In this document: positions 5,795-11,483 of the stretch, piece after piece | How positions within the stretch are numbered: the stretch's first letter is position 1 | Layout: each line of letters opens with the position of its first letter | Assembly: GCA_046727855.1 (NCBI GenBank) | Contig: JBKPDL010000151.1 | Location: 1-11,483, forward strand | Reading direction: 5' to 3' | From: DASPWV01 sp046727855 | GTDB lineage: Bacteria; Acidobacteriota; Vicinamibacteria; Vicinamibacterales; UBA2999 | Length of the DNA: 11,483 nucleotides | Made by a program: the position numbers and the translations under genes | The notes under the pieces: model-generated | Databases searched by the model: none | The model's input: the letters and a program-made list of their open reading frames with translations, nothing else | Told to the model about the DNA's origin: nothing

Positions 5795-6271
5795 GTGAAC
5801 GTCGAACTCTATGAGCGGATCTGGATGTGGAGCGCGGGCGTCATCATCGTGATTTTCCTCGGAACCATCTTCGTGATGGCGGGCGCGCAGGCAGTGCACC
5901 CGGTCAGTCACCTCGAGACAGTTGATCCTGCGGCGCTCGCTGAACATCCGGAGTTTGGAAAACCAGCCGTAGCGACACGAGCCGATGGCACGGTCGTCGT
6001 GCCCGTCGTGGCGACGATGTTCGCATTCAGCCCCGACCCAATCGAAGTTCCGGCGAACCGGCCCGTCGTGTTCCGGTTGACGAGCGGCGACGTGATCCAT
6101 GGCTTTCAGGTCGTGGATACCAATGCCAATGCGATGGCCATCCCCGGCTACGTGAGCCAGTTCACGTTCACGTTCGCGAAGCCGGGTGAGCATCTCATCA
6201 CGTGTCACGAGTACTGCGGAATCCTGCACCACGCCATGGTCGGCCGGTTGATCGTCAAGGGGCCGCAATGA
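5795..6271 (+). CDS. cytochrome c oxidase subunit II, ba3-type (CuA)
   Basis: A 158-residue membrane-anchored subunit that takes electrons from cytochrome c through the binuclear CuA centre. One N-terminal transmembrane helix (about 12-31) leads into a periplasmic cupredoxin domain (about 68-155). The CuA ligands are complete: His102 (DVIHGF), then Cys137, Glu139, Cys141, His145 and Met148 in CHEYCGILHHAM, with the canonical spacing. PDPIEVPANRPVVF is the typical cupredoxin strand. Glu7 in the LYERIW segment before the helix sits where Thermus ba3 has its Glu15, at the entrance of the proton pathway. The single helix and short length match ba3-type subunit II (168 residues in Thermus) rather than the two-helix A-type. 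The GTG start has a strong ribosome binding site. The stop overlaps the next start as ATGA, so subunits II and I are translationally coupled. Confidence 0.95.
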   Translation: MNVELYERIWMWSAGVIIVIFLGTIFVMAGAQAVHPVSHLETVDPAALAEHPEFGKPAVATRADGTVVVPVVATMFAFSPDPIEVPANRPVVFRLTSGDVIHGFQVVDTNANAMAIPGYVSQFTFTFAKPGEHLITCHEYCGILHHAMVGRLIVKGPQ

Positions 6272-7881
6272 GGGGTGGGCACGCGCTCGCCGCCTCGCAC
6301 CTCGCCGTCGCTGTTGCGGCGTTTGGCGTCGCCTCGATTATGGGCATGCTCCAGGGCCTCTCAGTGGCCGATGTCGCGTTCCCGTTGCGCAGCGAGTCGT
6401 TTTACTATCTTGCAGTCACGGCGCATGGCGTCTTGATGGCGCTGGTCTTCACGACCTTTTTCATCATGGGCCTGGGCTACGTCTTCTCGCAGGAAAGCCT
6501 CGGGCGAATCGCCGGCCGCCGTGTCGCGTGGCTCGGGTTCTCCGTCGCCGCGATCGGATCGGCGCTGGCCGCGATGACTATTCTTCGCGGGCAGAGCACG
6601 GTGCTGTACACCTTCTACCCGCCGATGCAGGCCCACCCGCTCTTCTACATTGGCGCCACATTGCTCGTCATCGGCTCATGGATCTGGGGCGGCGTGATGA
6701 TAGCGAGTTACCGCTCGTGGCGGCGTCAGCACCCCGGCGTCCCAGTCCCGCTGTCGATGCACGGCATGCTGGCGACGGTCATCATCTGGTTTTTCGCGAC
6801 CGCTGGCCTGGCCGCCGAAGTGGTGGGCATGCTGATCCCCTGGTCGCTCGGCCTCGTGGACAAAATCGATCCGCTGCTGGCGCGGACCTATTTCTGGTGG
6901 TTCGGCCACCCCTTCGTCTACTTCCTGCTCCTCCCCGCATACGTGCTGTGGTACTACGTGCTGCCGCAGATCGCTGGTGGCCGGCTGTTCAGCGATCCGC
7001 TCGCGCGCATGGTGTTCATCGTGTTCATCGTGCTGTCGACGCCGGTCGGTTTCCATCATCAATTCACCGATCCAGGCATCAGCGCCGGATGGAAGCTTGC
7101 GCATACCGTTACCACGTATGCGGTCGTTTATCCGAGTCTCGTGACGGCGTTCACCGTCATCGCGTCGCTCGAAGTCGCCGGACGGATGAAGGGAGCGACG
7201 GGACTCTTCAACTGGATAGGACGGCTGCCCTGGGCCGACCCGTTCTTCTCGTCGGTGGCGCTGGCGATGATCGCGTTCGTCTTCGGTGGCTTTGGCGGCG
7301 CCATCAACGCTGCCTACGCGATGAACGCCATGGTGCATAACACGGCATGGATCCAGGGACACTTCCACGTCACACTCGGCACGACCGTGGCGCTCACCTT
7401 CATGGGCGCTACCTACTGGCTCCTGCCGCGCTTGATTGCACGCGAGCTGCGCTTCGAGTGGTTAGCGCGCATCCAGCCGTACCTCTGGATCGGTGGGATG
7501 GTGTTGTTCAGCACCAGTTATCACATCGCGGGGCTGCGCGGCATGCCTCGCCGCGTCTATAGCGGGGCGCTTACTGGCGAGTACGGCAGTTCCTGGCAAC
7601 CGCTGACGATTGTGGCAGCGGTCGGCGGAGTGATCCTATTCCTCAGCGCGCTGGCGTTTGTGACGGTTGTGTGCGCAACATGGATTGCGGGACGGAGAAT
7701 TCAAGCGCCGCCGTTTGAGTTTGCCGTCCCGCTGCGGCCGGTTACGACGATCACTGTGTGGGACCGATTCGGGGTATGGGCGGCCGTCGGTCTTGTGCTC
7801 CTGGCGATAGCGTACGTGTATCCCCTGTACACGCTCCTCAGCCACACGCGATACGGTTCGCCTCCCTTCCAACCGTTTTGA
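6268..7881 (+). CDS. cytochrome c oxidase subunit I, ba3-type (B-family haem-copper oxidase)
   Basis: The 537-residue catalytic subunit reduces O2 to water and pumps protons. About 13 hydrophobic helices can be traced (near 8-30, 47-74, 86-106, 123-147, 163-190, 206-234, 246-264, 277-303, 326-350, 365-388, 402-422, 444-474, 501-523), as in ba3. Ligands: His53 and His367 for the low-spin haem; His365 for the high-spin haem; His214, His263 and His264 for CuB; Tyr218 in GHPFVY is the residue cross-linked to the CuB histidine. The B-family K-pathway residues Tyr225, Tyr229, Ser290, Thr293 and Thr296 are also present. All these sit at a constant offset of 19 from the Thermus ba3 numbers I recall, so the core aligns without gaps. 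The ATG at 6268 overlaps the subunit II stop. An earlier ATG at 6202 lies inside subunit II and is rejected. No assembly genes (Sco, haem O/A synthase) are in view. Confidence 0.96.
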   Translation: MRGGHALAASHLAVAVAAFGVASIMGMLQGLSVADVAFPLRSESFYYLAVTAHGVLMALVFTTFFIMGLGYVFSQESLGRIAGRRVAWLGFSVAAIGSALAAMTILRGQSTVLYTFYPPMQAHPLFYIGATLLVIGSWIWGGVMIASYRSWRRQHPGVPVPLSMHGMLATVIIWFFATAGLAAEVVGMLIPWSLGLVDKIDPLLARTYFWWFGHPFVYFLLLPAYVLWYYVLPQIAGGRLFSDPLARMVFIVFIVLSTPVGFHHQFTDPGISAGWKLAHTVTTYAVVYPSLVTAFTVIASLEVAGRMKGATGLFNWIGRLPWADPFFSSVALAMIAFVFGGFGGAINAAYAMNAMVHNTAWIQGHFHVTLGTTVALTFMGATYWLLPRLIARELRFEWLARIQPYLWIGGMVLFSTSYHIAGLRGMPRRVYSGALTGEYGSSWQPLTIVAAVGGVILFLSALAFVTVVCATWIAGRRIQAPPFEFAVPLRPVTTITVWDRFGVWAAVGLVLLAIAYVYPLYTLLSHTRYGSPPFQPF

Positions 7882-8109
7882 GAACGCGCCCAGCGAAGCA
7901 GACCGGGGCGCTGGTCCCGCAAAATTCGAAACTGGGCACCCGTCGCCGCTGTGGTGCTCAATCCGGAACCCACGGTGGAAGGACCCGATGCGGCATCTCG
8001 AGAAGCGCGACAACTACCTTGACGCTCACCGCCTCCGCGCCAGGGTTGCCCGCCGCTAACTTGTCCTTACTCTAGTTTCGCGCCGAGCGGCGATGAATAA
8101 TGGGCACCC
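7882..8109. other. intergenic region with no gene seen
   Basis: 228 bases lie between subunit I and the S9 peptidase gene on the same strand. A weak CCAGCG/CGCTGG pair (7890-7895/7909-7914) follows the oxidase stop but lacks a T-run. I see no convincing promoter. The length suggests that the peptidase has its own transcription start. Confidence 0.5.
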
Positions 8110-10266
8110 ATGAAGATGACCGCTCGTCTTGTCGCCCCGCTCGTCGCCCTTGTCGTGCTAGCTCACGTTTCGGCGCAGCAAGCCGCAACGGTGCCGATCG
8201 ACACCTTGATGGCGACGCCGTTCCCGACCAATCTCGTCGCCGCGCCATCGGGTGGACGCGTGGGGTGGGTCTCGAGCCACAGTGGCGTTCACAACGTCCT
8301 GGTCGCCGAGCCGGCGCCAGGCACAGCAGCAGCGCGGGGACGAAGCGATCACAAGTGGCGGGCGGTCACGAGCTACACGGGCGACGACGGACTGTGGATT
8401 ACGGAGCTTGGGTGGACGAGCGACGGTAAGACGCTCGTCTACGTGCGCGGCGACGGCGCGAATCGACAGGGTGAGTCGCCGAACCCGGCGCAACTTCAGG
8501 AAGGTACTGACCAGGCCGTATACGCGGTGAGCATCGACGGCGGCGCACCGAAGCGGCTTGGCGTCGGCAACAGTCCGGTTCCCTCGCCCCGCGGTCAGCG
8601 TGTCGCGTGGGTGTCGCGCGGGCAAATCTGGAGCATCGATCTTGGATCCAGCGAACCGGCGGCTCGATTGGTCAATGCGCGAGGCACGGCGTCGAGCCTC
8701 GCCTGGTCGCCGGACGGATCGATGCTGGCCTTCGTGAGTGGTCGCGGCACGCATAGTTACATCGGCGTCTTCACACTGGCATCGAAAGAGCTGCGCTACA
8801 TCGACCCGTCGCTCGATCGCGACGGCAATCCGGCGTGGTCGCCCGACGGATCGCGCATCGCCTGGATCCGACAAGGCGCAGCGCCGCGCCCGCGCATGTT
8901 TTCGCCGCGCCGCACGGTGGACGACCCGTGGTCGCTGCGTGTTGCCGACGTGAAGACCGGGCAGGCAGGGCAGGTGTGGAAAGCTGATGCCGGTTACGGA
9001 AGTGCCTTTCAAGCCGTCGTCGCCAACAGCCAACTCTATTGGGGCGCGCGTGACCAGCTCGTGTTCCCGTGGGAGAAAGACGGCTGGCTCCACCTGTATT
9101 CGGTGCCGGTGGCGGGCGGCGCCGCGCGGCTGCTCACACCGGGCAATTTCGAAGTGGAATACGTCGACATCTCGCCCGACGGTTCACGCATGATCTACAA
9201 CTCGAACCAAGACGACATCGACAGGCGCCACGTGTGGACGGTGCCCGTCGATGGATCGGCAAAACCGTCACGACTCGCGGCCAAATCGGTCGGCAGCGAA
9301 TGGCAGCCGGTGATCTCGAGCGACGGGCACACCGCAATGCTGCACGCCGATGCGAACGTGCCGCCGCACGTGATGATCGTGTGGCCCGACGGCAACGCGC
9401 ACTCATTGCTCGACAATATGTTGCCCGCGAACTTCGAGCCGTCCGCACTGGTCACGCCGCAACCAGTGATCATCACCGCGACTGATGGCATGCCGATCCA
9501 CGCGCAGTTGTTTTTGCCCAAAGATCTGAAGGCGAACGAACGGCGGCCGGCACTGATCTTCTTTCACGGTGGCTCGCGGCGGCAGATGCTGCTTGGCTGG
9601 CACTACAACTACTACTACCGAAACGCCTACGCGATGAATCAGTGGCTCGCGAGCCAGGGTTACATCGTCTTATCAGTGAACTACCGCAGCGGCATTGGTT
9701 ACGGCCTCGAGTTCCGCGAAGCGCTCAATTACGGCGCATCAGGCGGCGCAGAATTCAATGACGTCATGGGCGCCGGTCTGTATTTGAAAGGCCGGTCCGA
9801 CGTCGATCCATCGCGAATCGGTTTGTGGGGCGGATCGTATGGCGGCTATCTCACTGCGATGGGCCTGTCGCGCGCGTCGGATCTGTTTGCCGCCGGTGTG
9901 GATTTTCACGGCGTGCACGACTGGAATCAGGGCATTAAAACGTTCGTGCCGGACTACAACGTGCTCGACGATCCAGAGTTCTCGCGGCGCGCCTTCGCAT
10001 CGTCACCAATGGCGAGTGTCGACACGTGGAAATCGCCAGTGCTGTTGATTCACGGAGACGACGACCGCAACGTGTCGTTCATCGAGTCGATCAACCTGAT
10101 CACTGCGTTACGCAAACGCGGCGTAGAAGTAGAACAGCTCGTCTTCCCCGACGAAGTGCACGACTTCCTGCGACATCAGAACTGGGTGCGCGCCTACAAG
10201 GCCGCCGCTGATTTCTTCAATCGGCGGCTGAAGGCACGTGCGACTTCGACGCAGAGCCAGCGTTGA
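8110..10266 (+). CDS. secreted S9-family (prolyl oligopeptidase-like) serine peptidase
   Basis: A 718-residue exported peptidase of the DPP IV/acylaminoacyl-peptidase type, which cleaves short peptides, often after proline or from a blocked N-terminus. The signal peptide is MKMTARLVAPLVALVVL with likely cleavage after HVSA (residue 22). Residues about 30-440 form a TolB/DPP IV-like beta-propeller with repeated W-S-x-DG strands (WTSDG at 102, WSPDG at 199 and 243, ISPDG at 354). Residues about 460-710 are the alpha/beta-hydrolase domain: FFHGG oxyanion loop (His486), nucleophile Ser576 in GGSYGG, Asp652 in HGDDDRNV and His684 in DEVHDF. The triad is intact and the length is normal. The ATG at 8110 starts MKMT; Met3 (8116) is equally possible, and neither has a clear ribosome binding site. 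It follows the oxidase operon after 228 bases and precedes another secreted hydrolase. Specificity cannot be read; a nutrient-scavenging role is inference. Confidence 0.93.
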   Translation: MKMTARLVAPLVALVVLAHVSAQQAATVPIDTLMATPFPTNLVAAPSGGRVGWVSSHSGVHNVLVAEPAPGTAAARGRSDHKWRAVTSYTGDDGLWITELGWTSDGKTLVYVRGDGANRQGESPNPAQLQEGTDQAVYAVSIDGGAPKRLGVGNSPVPSPRGQRVAWVSRGQIWSIDLGSSEPAARLVNARGTASSLAWSPDGSMLAFVSGRGTHSYIGVFTLASKELRYIDPSLDRDGNPAWSPDGSRIAWIRQGAAPRPRMFSPRRTVDDPWSLRVADVKTGQAGQVWKADAGYGSAFQAVVANSQLYWGARDQLVFPWEKDGWLHLYSVPVAGGAARLLTPGNFEVEYVDISPDGSRMIYNSNQDDIDRRHVWTVPVDGSAKPSRLAAKSVGSEWQPVISSDGHTAMLHADANVPPHVMIVWPDGNAHSLLDNMLPANFEPSALVTPQPVIITATDGMPIHAQLFLPKDLKANERRPALIFFHGGSRRQMLLGWHYNYYYRNAYAMNQWLASQGYIVLSVNYRSGIGYGLEFREALNYGASGGAEFNDVMGAGLYLKGRSDVDPSRIGLWGGSYGGYLTAMGLSRASDLFAAGVDFHGVHDWNQGIKTFVPDYNVLDDPEFSRRAFASSPMASVDTWKSPVLLIHGDDDRNVSFIESINLITALRKRGVEVEQLVFPDEVHDFLRHQNWVRAYKAAADFFNRRLKARATSTQSQR

Positions 10267-10293
10267 AGGGCGCGCACCATTGCATCTCTTTCG

Positions 10294-10323
10294 TTGACTT
10301 TTCTTGACACGCAGGCCTAGCAT
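10294..10323 (+). promoter_or_regulatory. possible sigma70-type promoter
   Basis: TTGACT (10294-10299) and TAGCAT (10318-10323) are 18 bases apart, upstream of the last gene. They match the -35 consensus at 5 of 6 and the -10 at 4 of 6. A second TTGACA (10304-10309) has no -10 partner at 17 bases. Suggestive only. Confidence 0.3.
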
Positions 10324-10366
10324 TCGCGCACCACATGGCTCCGATCAAATAGGAAGCGAGGACAAA

Positions 10367-11483
10367 ATGCGGCCGTACCGGTTTGTTTCCGTTCCAAAGG
10401 GGGGCCTGGCGCGGGCGGTCGTGGGCTTCCTCACCACGTTGTTCGTGTTCGTGGTCGCGGGCCTTGGCGCGCCTTCGGTAAAGGCCGAGAAACCGCCGCA
10501 GTACTTTGTCGATGAAACGAAGCTGCCATTCGACGCCCTCCCTGGCACGACGACGACGCGCCTGTGGGGAGTGCACGGCGGAGCGGGCTACCGGATCGAA
10601 GTGCCCGAGAACTGGAACGGGGAGCTCGTTCTATACGCCCACGGTTTTCGCGGCTCCGGCCTGGAGCTGACAGTCAGCGATCCACCGATCCGGACATACC
10701 TGATCGAGCATGATTTTGCCTGGGCCGCTTCGAGCTACGCCACCAACGGCTACGACGTGGCCCAGGGCGTCAAGGACACGCATGACCTGGGCACCCGGTT
10801 CAACGGTCTCGTAGCCAACCCGAGCCGCGTGTACTTCACTGGCACTTCCATGGGTGGCCATATCACGGGCGTCGCCATCGAGCAGTATCCGAACGCCTAC
10901 GACGGCGCGATGCCCATGTGCGGCGTGATGGGCGATAACAAGCTCTTCGACTATTTCGTCGAGAACCATCTTGCCGCCCATGCGCTCGCTGGCCTTGACG
11001 TACCGTTCCCCTTCCCGGCGGGCTACACGACCACCATCGTGCCTCAGCTCAGGACGCTGTTCGGCGCGCCCTTCCCTTCGATATTGACGCCCCTCGGCGA
11101 GAAGTTCGCCGGCGTCGTTGAAAACCTGAGCGGGGGCGATCGCCCGATGTTCGAGCAAGCGTTCCGCTTCTCGGGCACAGGAGGCAACTTCCTCCTCGGC
11201 CAGGGCGTCGGTTCTGCCGAAGGAACCCGGACCAATATCGATACGGTTTACCAGATTGACGCTGACCCGGCGCTCTCCGCCGAAGAGATGGCGCTGAACG
11301 CCACGATCCTCCGCATCGACCTGGACCCGCAGGCCAGGCGCGAAAACGGCCTCGCCGGGGTCCCGGCGATCGAAGGAACACTCTCGATGCCGGTGCTGTC
11401 GATGCACACGTTGGGCGACCTCTTCGTGCCGTTTTCGATGGAGCAGATCTACGCTCGTCGCGCGGCCGCGAATGGTGCCAACG
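10367..11483 (+). CDS. secreted alpha/beta hydrolase of unknown substrate, 3' end cut off
   Basis: 372 codons are visible before the window ends; the C-terminus is missing. The start is ATG 10367, with GAGGA (10358-10362) 4 bases upstream. A long signal peptide (basic n-region to about residue 17, hydrophobic core 17-33, cleavage probably after SVKA at 40) exports it. The mature part opens an alpha/beta-hydrolase fold: the strand LVLYAHGFRG gives the oxyanion HG, Ser161 is the nucleophile in GTSMGGH, and Asp351 in HTLGDLFVP is the likely acid. The catalytic His should lie beyond the edge. A lid-like insertion runs from about 190 to 330, including CGVMGD and FPFPAGY. It may be an esterase, a tannase-like enzyme or a peptidase; sequence alone does not say. 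It lies 100 bases after the S9 peptidase and shares fold and export, so the pair may degrade extracellular material, but this is inference. Confidence 0.85.
   Translation, partial: MRPYRFVSVPKGGLARAVVGFLTTLFVFVVAGLGAPSVKAEKPPQYFVDETKLPFDALPGTTTTRLWGVHGGAGYRIEVPENWNGELVLYAHGFRGSGLELTVSDPPIRTYLIEHDFAWAASSYATNGYDVAQGVKDTHDLGTRFNGLVANPSRVYFTGTSMGGHITGVAIEQYPNAYDGAMPMCGVMGDNKLFDYFVENHLAAHALAGLDVPFPFPAGYTTTIVPQLRTLFGAPFPSILTPLGEKFAGVVENLSGGDRPMFEQAFRFSGTGGNFLLGQGVGSAEGTRTNIDTVYQIDADPALSAEEMALNATILRIDLDPQARRENGLAGVPAIEGTLSMPVLSMHTLGDLFVPFSMEQIYARRAAANGAN

Noticed and set aside
5609..6268. 219-codon minus-strand frame covering the palindromic block and subunit II
   Set aside because: It is opposite a subunit II with a complete CuA site and is partly made of palindromic sequence. 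No motif and no upstream ribosome binding site.
8158..9093. 311-codon open frame on the minus strand opposite the S9 peptidase
   Set aside because: It is antisense to a gene with clear domains and triad, has an Arg/Ala/His-rich composition typical of reversed high-GC codons, and shows no recognisable motif.
10335..10352. Tiny upstream open frame Met-Ala-Pro-Ile-Lys before the last gene
   Set aside because: It ends just before the ribosome binding site and could act as a leader peptide, but it lacks its own ribosome binding site, and a five-codon frame is expected by chance.
10631..11407. 258-codon open frame on the minus strand at the right end
   Set aside because: It lies opposite the plus-strand alpha/beta hydrolase, which has a ribosome binding site, signal peptide and nucleophile elbow. 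The reverse reading has no domain and no ribosome binding site that I can see.

Overview
The window is GC-rich (I estimate about 60 % or a little more) and gene-dense. It carries two blocks of opposite orientation that diverge from about position 5340-5420. The mix is a class I xylose isomerase beside Gfo/Idh/MocA and TIM-barrel sugar enzymes, a compact ba3-type oxidase and secreted S9/alpha-beta hydrolases, with short tandem repeats between genes. It suggests a free-living aerobic heterotroph, perhaps Acidobacteriota (Vicinamibacteria-like). That placement is inference from gene style; no rRNA or marker gene is present.

Left edge (1-196, plus): the C-terminal end of an NHL/beta-propeller protein, converging with the minus-strand block. 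Minus-strand sugar block (5336 down to 207): xylulokinase (xylB), xylose isomerase (xylA), a Gfo/Idh/MocA NAD(P)-dependent oxidoreductase, and a sugar phosphate isomerase/epimerase-like TIM barrel. Overlaps and short gaps suggest one operon. XylA and XylB give the D-xylose to D-xylulose 5-phosphate route. The two downstream genes suggest that an oxidised or unusual sugar is handled as well. No transporter or regulator is visible.

Plus-strand respiratory block (5424-7881): a minimal ba3-type cytochrome c oxidase made of a 40-residue subunit IIa, subunit II with a complete CuA site, and subunit I with all haem, CuB and K-pathway residues. Subunits II and I overlap by ATGA. A palindrome-rich non-coding block of about 180 bp separates IIa from II.

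Right block (8110-11483, plus): a secreted S9 prolyl-oligopeptidase-family peptidase with an intact Ser-Asp-His triad, then a secreted alpha/beta hydrolase of unknown substrate cut by the window end.

The points most worth a second look are the absence of an ATG/GTG/TTG start that would include the xylB phosphate-binding loop, the multi-hairpin block inside the oxidase operon, and an 8-bp tandem array that supplies the xylA stop codon and resembles the ribosome binding site of the next gene. I found no CRISPR array, tRNA, rRNA, transposase or clear phage feature, and nothing I would confidently call a new defence or mobile system.
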